Part shown: one piece after another, positions 1 to 5,838 of the stretch | Layout: every line of letters begins with the position of its first letter | Numbering within the stretch: position 1 is the first letter of the stretch | Source: Candidatus Giovannonibacteria bacterium RIFCSPLOWO2_01_FULL_46_13 | GTDB lineage: Bacteria; Patescibacteriota; Minisyncoccia; JACPKW01; UBA11713 | Assembly (NCBI GenBank): GCA_001778785.1 | Contig: MFIE01000032.1 | Location: 1 to 6,086 of the forward strand | Direction: 5' to 3' | DNA: 6,086 nt | The notes under the pieces: generated by a model | Seen by the model: only the letters and a program-made list of their open reading frames with translations | What the model was told of the DNA's origin: nothing | The model's database searches: none | Translations under genes and position numbers: made by a program

Positions 1-726
1 GTTTTTATCGAGGTAAGCGAAAAAATTATTCATCACATCCGCCTTTTTTGAGATACCATCCCAAAATGTATATGCGATGTCGCTCATATTCCCGTCCGAA
101 GGGAATCTAATGTAATCGAAATTCAATTCGTCGAAGCCGACTTTTTCGGATTCCCTCCCGATCCGGACGTAAATGTCCCAAGCCTCTTGGCTCGCGGGAT
201 CAATCCAGGAAATCCCCTTCCTATCTTTCCAAACGCTTCCGGATTTTGTTTTTACCGCCAAGTCCGGGCGTTTTTTTACCAGATGCGGATCCTGGAAAAC
301 AGAAATCCTGCCGATTACGTAAATATTTTTCCTGTGCAAGTTTTCAATAAAAGCTTTTATGTCCGGGATCCTTTTTTCCGAATAACCTAAAGCGTTTAAT
401 TTTTCGTCCGAAGTCTCAAAAGAAATTTTTCCGGTATAATCTTTCACGTCAATCACGACGGCGTTCAGTTCGGTCCTGTCGATAAATCGCACCAAATCGT
501 CCCGCCAAGATTTCGTCCCGGCGACCCAGCTCGTCATGTAAATCCCGCGCACCGCGTCCGGAGTTTCGATATGTTTTACTGGCGGCAGAGGTATTTCTTC
601 TGCCGCATTTCCGGAAACCCTCGGTGAGACATATTCGATAGGCCCGCTAAAATCCCAATATGAAAAAACGTAGGTGGCAGCACCCAATACACACAAAAGT
701 AAAAACCAAAAATAATAATTCTTCAA
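1..726 (-). CDS. DUF4015 putative glycoside hydrolase, membrane-anchored, C-terminus outside window
   Basis: The frame is open from a TTG at 726 to base 1 without a stop, giving 242 residues of the N-terminal part. It starts with a short basic, aromatic stretch and a hydrophobic segment (about residues 3-22) that should act as a signal anchor or signal peptide. The catalytic-like domain begins near residue 78 with RGIYMTSW, followed by VVIDVKDYTGKISF (about 109-122), NIYVIGRISVFQDP (about 150-163), a WIDP block and finally FDEL-NFDYIRFPSDG (about 216-230). These blocks are typical of DUF4015 (PF13200), a TIM-barrel family predicted to be glycoside hydrolases; its substrate is not established. 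TTG 726 is chosen because a good Shine-Dalgarno sequence lies 9 bases before it; an in-frame GTG at 738 would sit on top of that site. It follows the DUF192 gene by 13 bases, so it is probably the last visible gene of the operon. The family call is strong; enzymatic activity is inference. Confidence 0.88.
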   Translation of the reverse strand, partial: MKNYYFWFLLLCVLGAATYVFSYWDFSGPIEYVSPRVSGNAAEEIPLPPVKHIETPDAVRGIYMTSWVAGTKSWRDDLVRFIDRTELNAVVIDVKDYTGKISFETSDEKLNALGYSEKRIPDIKAFIENLHRKNIYVIGRISVFQDPHLVKKRPDLAVKTKSGSVWKDRKGISWIDPASQEAWDIYVRIGRESEKVGFDELNFDYIRFPSDGNMSDIAYTFWDGISKKADVMNNFFAYLDKN

Positions 727-735
727 AAACTCTCG

Positions 736-741
736 CACCTC
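736..741 (-). promoter_or_regulatory. Shine-Dalgarno site of the DUF4015 gene
   Basis: The minus strand reads GAGGTG here, a six-base match to the complement of the 16S rRNA 3' end, with nine bases to the TTG start at 726. It overlaps the stop codon region of the DUF192 gene (stop at 742-740), which suggests that translation of the two is coupled. It is the only strong Shine-Dalgarno sequence I see in the window, and it decides the start. Confidence 0.6.
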
Positions 742-1234
742 AATCTAATTGTAACGGAGAGGACGAAGAAACTAAAGTTCCGGGAGTGATTTTAAGATCT
801 TCTGCCTTTCCGCGCGGAAGCTCTAAGACCATGTTCACTTTTTCGGAGGGCTGGACAATAACCGTGCCTTGCGTTTGGTTCGGCAAAAAATCCACCCCGA
901 CGACTTTGCCGTCAGAAATCCAAACCACGTCCAAATCCAAAAGCGTATTCTTGTTCCAGAAGGTTACGATTTCCTTTTCCTCGAAAATAAACAACATGCC
1001 GTCGTACCCCTCGAGCTTCTGGACATTTTGGAGCCCCTGGGCCCGTTCTTCCGCACTATCGGCAATTTTCACTACAAGATTTTTTTCGTCTACCTTAATA
1101 GAAAATTTGTCCTCGACAAAAGAATTAATTTTCTCTTTGTCTCTCATATAAATAGAGAATATCCCCGCGGCCAAGGCGATTGCAAGCACTGCCAGTAAAA
1201 TTTTTAGAGAATTATTGCGCAACTCCTGCTTCAA
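740..1234 (-). CDS. DUF192 family protein with N-terminal membrane anchor
   Basis: A 164-residue protein. Residues 10-29 form one hydrophobic segment that should place the rest outside the membrane. The remainder matches DUF192 (PF02643): IADSAEERAQGLQ (about 57-69), GMLFIF (79-84), FWNKNTLLDLDVVWI (92-106), DGKVVGV, then VLELPRGKAEDLKITPG near the end. The family is common in bacteria and archaea as small exported proteins with a compact beta fold; no function is established. The usual motif is FWMKNT followed by PLD; here Met is replaced by Asn94 and Pro by Asp100, a mild departure. The start is TTG at 1234, overlapping the upstream gene by 23 bases without a clear Shine-Dalgarno sequence. 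A later start would cut into the anchor, so the exact start is less certain than the family. Confidence 0.87.
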   Translation of the reverse strand: MKQELRNNSLKILLAVLAIALAAGIFSIYMRDKEKINSFVEDKFSIKVDEKNLVVKIADSAEERAQGLQNVQKLEGYDGMLFIFEEKEIVTFWNKNTLLDLDVVWISDGKVVGVDFLPNQTQGTVIVQPSEKVNMVLELPRGKAEDLKITPGTLVSSSSPLQLD

Positions 1235-1484
1235 ATTCCGCTTCTATAGAATCTAATTCCTTTGTGAGTTCGGAATAGTCGCTTTCGTTCAAGTCTTTCT
1301 CGATATCTTCCGTTTCGTCAGAACCGCTCATTTCTTGCAGTTTTTGGGTGGAAGGGTCAGAACTATCCCTCATGTCGAAAGAATCGAAGGAAGCCATATC
1401 TAAATCACCGTAGTACCACCAGGCAACCCCCAGGCCCAAAATTATTACCAAAATAATGATTAGGATTTTGTTATTAGTGCTCAT
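1212..1484 (-). CDS. Small single-pass membrane protein with acidic tail, unknown function
   Basis: A 90-residue protein from ATG 1484. I do not recognise a named family. Residues 7-24 form a strongly hydrophobic helix (ILIIILVIILGLGVAWW), so the protein should be anchored with a short cytoplasmic N-terminus. The rest is hydrophilic and very acidic, rich in Asp, Glu and Ser; its last 35 residues (DIEKDLNESDYSELTKELDS onward) look like a helix with regular Leu/Ile spacing that could pair with a basic or coiled-coil partner. The start codon lies one base after the stop of the upstream coiled-coil gene, and the 3' end overlaps the DUF192 gene, so the three are almost certainly co-translated. No good Shine-Dalgarno sequence is present, which fits initiation by coupling. 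Short anchored acidic proteins of this layout occur in Patescibacteria; that similarity is from memory. Confidence 0.75.
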   Translation of the reverse strand: MSTNNKILIIILVIILGLGVAWWYYGDLDMASFDSFDMRDSSDPSTQKLQEMSGSDETEDIEKDLNESDYSELTKELDSIEAEFEAGVAQ

Positions 1485-1485
1485 G

Positions 1486-2049
1486 TTAGTTTGAAGAACC
1501 TTCGGCGGCTTTTAATGCGCGGATGGCTTCGACTAAAGCCTGGTGCGCAGCTTTTATTTTCTCAACGACTCCCTTAACCAGCCCCTCGCGGACCTGCTTG
1601 AAAGATTCCTTTGGCGTCTCGGAAGATAATGCCGCTTCTAATTTTGCTTTAGCGTCTGCAAACGCAGTCTTGGCTTCCGTTATTTTAACTTCGGCTTCCG
1701 CGAGCTCCGTCTTTGCTTTTGCAACATCGACTCCCCGCTCTTCCATTTTCTCGATTCGCGATTCTATCCTTTCGGCAAGTTTTTCGAGCCTCTCTATCGC
1801 CGCCTCGATCCTTCGTCCCATCGTTTTAAAATAATTCCTAATGTTACGGATCCTGGCTGCCGATAATTTCGCGCGGACCTCTTCGCGTTTTTCTTGGATT
1901 TTATTTTGCACATTTTCTCTCGGCTTGGTCGAGGTTGCCCGCGTGGAAGTCGCGTGCGGGTGCGGCGTTGAAGTTTCATGCGCCATCACCGGAGCCGAAA
2001 GCAGACTGAAAGAAACAAGGACAAGTAACGCAATTATTTTCTTATTCAT
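1486..2049 (-). CDS. Secreted coiled-coil protein with His-rich, ATST-repeat N-terminus
   Basis: A 187-residue protein from ATG 2049. Residues 1-23 are a classic signal peptide (two Lys, a hydrophobic core, then APVMA) with a likely signal peptidase I cut before His24. The mature N-terminus is a low-complexity stretch with three His (24, 30, 32) and three TST units (26-28, 34-36, 39-41). From about residue 45 on it is almost all charged helix: a basic part (KREEVRAKLSAARIRNIRNYF), then LEKLAERIESRIEKMEERGV and an Ala/Lys/Glu-rich part, and a C-terminal helix (VVEKIKAAHQALVEAIRALK). This is a predicted extracytoplasmic coiled coil. It resembles an uncharacterised protein type that I recall from Parcubacteria genomes; no function is known to me. 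It lies 18 bases after recA and one base before the acidic membrane protein. The upstream gap is nearly all A/T and has no Shine-Dalgarno sequence. Confidence 0.82.
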   Translation of the reverse strand: MNKKIIALLVLVSFSLLSAPVMAHETSTPHPHATSTRATSTKPRENVQNKIQEKREEVRAKLSAARIRNIRNYFKTMGRRIEAAIERLEKLAERIESRIEKMEERGVDVAKAKTELAEAEVKITEAKTAFADAKAKLEAALSSETPKESFKQVREGLVKGVVEKIKAAHQALVEAIRALKAAEGSSN

Positions 2050-2067
2050 GAATTTAATATTAATAAA

Positions 2068-3078
2068 TTAATTTGAACCTTTAGATTTATCTTTTATCTC
2101 TTTAACTAGCTCCTGCGCCAGCTTCGGATTCTGGCGCAAAAATTCTTTGGCGTTTTCAAAACCTTGGCCTAAACGGGTGTCCTTGAACGAAAGGGACGCC
2201 CCGGATTTTTTTATAAGCTCGTATTTCAGTCCGAGATTTATCAAGTCACCCTCGTAAGAAATCCCCTCGTTGTACATGATATCGAACTCCGCGCGCCTGA
2301 AAGGAGCGGCGACTTTATTTTTCACTATCTTGACGTTCGTGCGGTTCCCAATTATATCTTCTCCCTTTTTCAACTGCGCGGCCCGGCGGACCTCAATCCT
2401 GACGGAGGCGTAAAATTTCAAAGCATTCCCTCCGGTTGTCGTCTCCGGATTTCCGAAAACAACCCCGATCTTCATTCGTATCTGGTTTATGAAAATTACA
2501 ACCGTCTTGGATTTCGCGATGATGGCCGTTAACTTCCTCAAGGCCTGCGACATAAGACGCGCCTGCAGTCCCATGTGCGACTGGCCCATATCCCCTTCGA
2601 TTTCCGCCTGCGGGGTCAAAGCCGCGACAGAATCTATGACAACCACATCAATCGAACCGGAACGAACGAGCGACTCAACAATTTCGAGCGCCTGCTCCCC
2701 CGTATCCGGCTGGGAAATAAAAAGGTCATTAACCTGGACACCAATTTTTTTTGCGTACTCCGGGTCCATGGCGTGCTCCGCGTCAACATAAGCGCAAAGC
2801 CCTCCGGCTTTCTGGGCGTTAGAAACAATGTGCAGGGCCAAGGTCGTCTTACCGGAAGACTCCGGCCCATAAATCTCGACAATTCTCCCGCGAGGAACCC
2901 CTCCCACGCCAAGCGCCAAATCAACGGAGAGCGACCCGGTGGGGATTACGTCAACATCCACCTTCCGCGCCTCGCCCAGCTTCATAATCGCCCCATCGCC
3001 ATATTTGGCCTGTATTTCCTTGATTGCGGATTCGACCCCGCTCTTTTTTTCGTCTATAGATTCAGATTTTTTTGACAT
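2068..3078 (-). CDS. recA: Recombinase RecA
   Basis: RecA is the cytoplasmic ATPase that forms filaments on single-stranded DNA and catalyses strand exchange in recombinational repair. This is a complete 336-residue copy. It has Walker A GPESSGKT at 71-78, the catalytic Glu101 in DAEHAMDP, Walker B VVVIDS at 145-150, loop L1 around EIEGDMGQSHMG (159-170), the ATP-sensing Gln199 in FINQIRMKIG, and loop L2 with GNPETTTGGNALKFYAS (209-225). Numbering runs about five ahead of the E. coli protein. The C-terminal domain is present (LGQGFENAKEFLR), but the protein ends in a basic DKSKGSN instead of the acidic tail that E. coli RecA (353 residues) uses for autoregulation. ATG 3078 is the natural start; no Shine-Dalgarno sequence and no LexA-type operator is visible in the 48 bases before it. 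Expression may come from the ftsK promoter or from a weak local one. Confidence 0.98.
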   Translation of the reverse strand: MSKKSESIDEKKSGVESAIKEIQAKYGDGAIMKLGEARKVDVDVIPTGSLSVDLALGVGGVPRGRIVEIYGPESSGKTTLALHIVSNAQKAGGLCAYVDAEHAMDPEYAKKIGVQVNDLFISQPDTGEQALEIVESLVRSGSIDVVVIDSVAALTPQAEIEGDMGQSHMGLQARLMSQALRKLTAIIAKSKTVVIFINQIRMKIGVVFGNPETTTGGNALKFYASVRIEVRRAAQLKKGEDIIGNRTNVKIVKNKVAAPFRRAEFDIMYNEGISYEGDLINLGLKYELIKKSGASLSFKDTRLGQGFENAKEFLRQNPKLAQELVKEIKDKSKGSN

Positions 3079-3126
3079 TACTTTATAAAATACCTAGAAA
3101 TATGTTTAATGATACCATCTTTTTTT

Positions 3127-3462
3127 TCATTTTAACAAAACCGTGCGGTTGATCTTTTTTTGGTGCCCGAATTTGTCCTCCGCGTATATTTCTATATCGT
3201 TAACCCCCGGCGCTAAAAGTATTTTTTCCTTAAAATTTCCGTCCTCGTCCGTAAAAATCGTGCGCCCGTTTAAAGTGAATTTAACCACATCAAAGGCCTG
3301 CCCCCGGACTTCGAGCGGGATTGCTTCCACGACTTCCCCCTCGAATGGGCTTTCAAGATATACCCTCGGTCCTGCGATAAAATCCCGGGCCTGCCAAAGG
3401 CCATAGACGAAAAGCAATATGCCTACCGCCAGAATCAGAAGTTTTTTATGAGAAACTCTCAT
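3127..3462 (-). CDS. Membrane-anchored small Ig-like domain protein
   Basis: A 111-residue protein from ATG 3462. After a basic start, residues 8-23 form one membrane helix. Residues 33-111 look like a single beta-sandwich: VYLESPFEGEVV, IPLEVRGQAFDVVKFTLNGR, then TDEDGNFKEKILLAPGVNDI, EIYAEDKFGH and a last strand NRTVLLK. The pattern G-x-A...(L)NG-R, D-x-x-G-x-F and L-x-x-G-x-N-x-I is that of bacterial Ig-like domains of the glucodextranase domain B type, usually binding or spacer modules outside the cell. Function is unknown. Its start codon lies inside the end of ftsK (17-base overlap), so it is translated together with ftsK. A G-rich stretch about six bases before ATG could serve as a weak ribosome site. 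The anchored layout suggests a role at the envelope near the division machinery, but this is only inferred from position. Confidence 0.85.
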   Translation of the reverse strand: MRVSHKKLLILAVGILLFVYGLWQARDFIAGPRVYLESPFEGEVVEAIPLEVRGQAFDVVKFTLNGRTIFTDEDGNFKEKILLAPGVNDIEIYAEDKFGHQKKINRTVLLK

Positions 3463-3467
3463 AAAAA
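3443..3467. repeat. Perfect 11-bp inverted repeat over the ftsK stop and the next start codon
   Basis: The arms are 3443-3453 (TTTTTATGAGA) and 3457-3467 (TCTCATAAAAA), with a three-base spacer. In the minus-strand mRNA the 5' arm holds the AUG of the Ig-like protein gene (3462-3460) and the 3' arm holds the UAA of ftsK (3448-3446). A hairpin would hide the start codon until a ribosome finishing ftsK opens it. There is no T-run after either arm, so it does not look like a terminator. Eight of the eleven pairs are A-T, so its stability is moderate. Confidence 0.6.
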
Positions 3468-5707
3468 TCCCCGCCAGGCTTTCCGGAATTCTTTTTCTTC
3501 TTATCGTCTTCCTCCTTTACGATTTGTTCCGGGGTCATCTCCTGCTGTATCGCTTCGCCCTTTCCGATAAGGACTTCCCTCTGCTTGGATCCTTCCTGCG
3601 GCCCGACTATTCCCCGCTCTTCCATCATATCTACAATCCTCGCCGCTCTGGCGTATCCTAACTTCAGGCGGCGCTGAAGATACGAAGTAGAAATTTTTCC
3701 AGATTCAATCGCGATCTGCCGGGCCTGCTCGAATAATTCCGCGTCGTCATCATCCAAATCCCCATCCAAATTTATTCCTCCCGAAGGCCCTGCACCCATA
3801 GGCGGCGAAACCATAGCTGGATTTGCGCCTTGCGATTCGAACATTTCGTGGGATTCCGCCCTGTCATCGCCCATATCTTCGATATTTTCCATAATCCAGC
3901 CCGTAACTTTTTTAATTTCTTTTTCCGAAACAAAAGCTCCCTGGATACGCTTCGGCTTCCCGATATCTCCGGACAAGAAAAGCATGTCTCCGTTTCCAAG
4001 AAGCTTGTCCGCGCCGGCCGCATCCAAAATCGTCCGCGAATCTATCTGAGAGGCTACCGCGAAAGCGATACGGCTCGTGATGTTGGCCTTGATTAACCCC
4101 GTGATAACTTCTACCGAAGGCCTTTGCGTGGAAAGGACCAAGTGAATCCCGACCGCGCGCGACATTTGCGCTAAGCGCACAATCGAAGCTTCAAGCTCCC
4201 TCGGATAAGTCGCCATGATATCCGCCAACTCATCCACCACGATCACGATATACGGCAAAGTTTCGGCTTCTTTATCTTTAGAAAGCACGTTCGAATGGTA
4301 CGAGCCAATATCCCTGACCCCTTTTTGCGAAAGGACTTCATACCTTCTTTCCATTTCTTTAACCGCCCAGCGCAAAGACAAAATAGCTTTCTTGGCGTCG
4401 GTAATTGCCGGCGTCAAAAGATGCGGAATTTTGGAATAAGCCGAAAGCTCCACGCGCTTCGGGTCGACAACGATCAGCCTCAAAAATTCCGGGGTGGAGC
4501 GATACAAAAGGCTCATCATAAACGAATGGATCATGACGGATTTTCCGGACCCGGTGGCGCCCGCGATAAGCATGTGCGGCATTTTGGCAAGGTCGGCGTA
4601 AATCGGCTTGCCCGAGACATCCCGGCCGAGCGCAAAAAGCAAAGGCCGCTCCGATTTTTGAAATTCATCAGAAGCTATCAGCGAGCGCAAGCCGACGAGT
4701 GAAATCGAACGGTTTGGCATTTCTATCCCAACCAAAGACCTTCCCGGGATCGGCGCTTCGATCCTAAGAGGGTGCGCCGCCAAAGCAAGGGACAAATCAT
4801 TTTGAAGGCCGGTTAATTTCGAAAGCTTCACTCCCTCCGCCGGTTTCAAAGTATATTGCGTAACGGACGGCCCGACGTTTACCTCCATCATTTCAACTTC
4901 AATCCCGAACGTCTGCAAACTTCGTTTTATAATATTTGAATTTGCTTTTATGTCTCCGGAATTTGGTGTCCCCTTATCATCCTCGAGAAGATCGATAGGC
5001 GGCAACAATCCGGAAGAGCCGCGGAGGTGCGCCCTTTTTGTCCGAAAACCAAGCGAACTAAATTCATCTTCCGGCTTTGCGGCGACGAGCGGAGGCATAG
5101 GTTTTGCGATTTCCCTGACGAGATCCGGAGGGGCTTCTTTTGGAGCAAGCACGGGCAAAGGTTTCTTATCCTCAACCTCTACCTCCTCATCTTCGTCCGT
5201 CTCCTCGCGCTTAAACGAGAAATTCATCATCACTAAAATCCCGGCGACCGCCAAAGCGAAAAGTAATATCAAAGAAGCCCAGTAATCAAAAAGGCTCAAA
5301 AGCGGATAGCTAACCGCGAAGCCGACATACCCGCCCGTCGCTTCATTTGCTGGAACGGATGTAAAAACTATCGAGACAACCCCGAGGGTTGAGAGCAAGA
5401 ACAAAAGGCCGCCGATCAATGTCGCCGCGACGAAATGCTTCCTTAAAGAAAACAAAAACGAAAAACCTCCGATAAAAAATACCAGAGGCACTAAGAAAAA
5501 AGCCTTGCCGAATAGAAGTTCGAAAAATACCTGCAGGCTCGCCCCGACAAACCCCGCTTTATCGAAGGCGGCGAGCGTAAACAAAACCGCCACAGCGAAT
5601 GCGAAGATAGCAAAAACAGACTGTTTGGTTTCCTGCTTTATGCCATCGTGCCAGCGCGACCGCGTTTTCCCGTTACCGTTTTCCTTTTTATTCTTCTTCC
5701 TGCCCAT
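3446..5707 (-). CDS. ftsK: DNA translocase FtsK/SpoIIIE
   Basis: FtsK is the septum-bound motor that moves chromosomal DNA out of the closing division site and aids dimer resolution. This 753-residue protein has the usual layout. Four membrane helices lie near 30-48, 69-87, 93-115 and 143-163. A charged, Pro-rich linker follows (about 166-250), then the alpha part (NSNIIKRSLQTFGIEVE, about 256-335). The beta ATPase part has Walker A GATGSGKS at 383-390, VVDPKRVEL at 413-421, Walker B IVIVVDELADIM at 487-498 and LSTQRPSVEVITGLIKANI. The gamma winged-helix, which recognises polar DNA motifs, spans about 657-714 (SYLQRRLKLGYARAARIVDM). A 39-residue charged tail follows. It is shorter than E. coli FtsK (1329 residues) and close to Bacillus SpoIIIE in size, because the linker is short. 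ATG 5707 follows a strong promoter by only 11 bases and has no Shine-Dalgarno sequence. Confidence 0.98.
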   Translation of the reverse strand: MGRKKNKKENGNGKTRSRWHDGIKQETKQSVFAIFAFAVAVLFTLAAFDKAGFVGASLQVFFELLFGKAFFLVPLVFFIGGFSFLFSLRKHFVAATLIGGLLFLLSTLGVVSIVFTSVPANEATGGYVGFAVSYPLLSLFDYWASLILLFALAVAGILVMMNFSFKREETDEDEEVEVEDKKPLPVLAPKEAPPDLVREIAKPMPPLVAAKPEDEFSSLGFRTKRAHLRGSSGLLPPIDLLEDDKGTPNSGDIKANSNIIKRSLQTFGIEVEMMEVNVGPSVTQYTLKPAEGVKLSKLTGLQNDLSLALAAHPLRIEAPIPGRSLVGIEMPNRSISLVGLRSLIASDEFQKSERPLLFALGRDVSGKPIYADLAKMPHMLIAGATGSGKSVMIHSFMMSLLYRSTPEFLRLIVVDPKRVELSAYSKIPHLLTPAITDAKKAILSLRWAVKEMERRYEVLSQKGVRDIGSYHSNVLSKDKEAETLPYIVIVVDELADIMATYPRELEASIVRLAQMSRAVGIHLVLSTQRPSVEVITGLIKANITSRIAFAVASQIDSRTILDAAGADKLLGNGDMLFLSGDIGKPKRIQGAFVSEKEIKKVTGWIMENIEDMGDDRAESHEMFESQGANPAMVSPPMGAGPSGGINLDGDLDDDDAELFEQARQIAIESGKISTSYLQRRLKLGYARAARIVDMMEERGIVGPQEGSKQREVLIGKGEAIQQEMTPEQIVKEEDDKKKKNSGKPGGDFYESFS

Positions 5708-5718
5708 ATAACTAAGAA

Positions 5719-5727
5719 ATTATATCA
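5719..5727 (-). promoter_or_regulatory. Extended -10 promoter of ftsK
   Basis: The minus strand reads TGATATAAT here: a perfect TATAAT hexamer at 5724-5719 with the TGn extension. No convincing -35 hexamer lies 16-18 bases upstream, which is common for extended -10 promoters. Transcription should start near 5711-5713, only about four to six bases before the ftsK ATG. It lies just after a minus-strand terminator, as expected for the start of a new transcription unit. Confidence 0.62.
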
Positions 5728-5751
5728 GAAGAGCCGGAAAAACCCCTCTGG

Positions 5752-5780
5752 AAAACAAAAAACCGCCCAAACGGCAGTTT
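5752..5780 (-). terminator. Intrinsic terminator between the upstream gene and ftsK
   Basis: On the minus strand AAACTGCC (5780-5773) and GGCGGTTT (5767-5760) can form an eight-base-pair stem with one G-U pair and a five-base loop. It is followed by a run of six T, a G and four more T (the first T's are part of the stem). This is the classic form of a Rho-independent terminator. It lies 59 bases after the stop of the gene at the right edge and 33 bases before the ftsK promoter, so it separates the two units. Confidence 0.68.
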
Positions 5781-5793
5781 AAAATTTCTTGGG

Positions 5794-5830
5794 ACGGGAT
5801 GCGCGATTGTTCATGCGCACCCCATCCCGT
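5794..5830. other. GC-rich hairpin 3' of the right-edge gene
   Basis: ACGGGATG (5794-5801) and CATCCCGT (5823-5830) are perfect inverted arms. Inside them TGCGC (5800-5804) and GCGCA (5815-5819) can also pair, giving either 8+3 or 6+5 base pairs with a bulge on one side and a ten-base loop. It begins eight bases after the stop codon of the right-edge gene. It may be a 3' end stabilising element or a second, imperfect terminator. On the plus strand only four T follow, and no plus-strand gene reads into it. Confidence 0.45.
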
Positions 5831-5838
5831 TTTCGGCC

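Noticed and set aside
52..60. GATACCATC present both here and at 3111-3119
   Set aside because: The match is only nine bases, one copy is inside a coding region, and the flanks differ; chance explains it.
187..390. Plus-strand open frame of 67 residues
   Set aside because: It is antisense to the DUF4015 domain, whose motifs are continuous through this region.
736..738. GTG at 738 as start of the DUF4015 gene
   Set aside because: It overlaps the Shine-Dalgarno sequence itself, leaving no spacing; TTG at 726 has a fitting distance and begins with a natural signal-anchor N-terminus.
740..742. UGA as a sense codon, as in some Patescibacteria (Gracilibacteria, Absconditabacteria)
   Set aside because: Reading through the TGA of the DUF192 gene gives no family-like extension and soon hits TAG; TGA sits at natural protein ends in three genes and does not interrupt any conserved domain.
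660..1151. Plus-strand open frames over the DUF192, coiled-coil, recA and ftsK genes (for example 660-1151, 1523-1834, 2575-3075, 4295-4702)
   Set aside because: Each is antisense to a gene with clear family motifs or signal features, and the translations are low-quality sequence without recognisable domains.
3079..3126. SOS (LexA) box before recA
   Set aside because: No palindrome of the CTG-N10-CAG or GAAC-N4-GTTC type is present.
5794..5833. Plus-strand intrinsic terminator
   Set aside because: Only four T follow the stem, and no gene is transcribed on the plus strand toward it.
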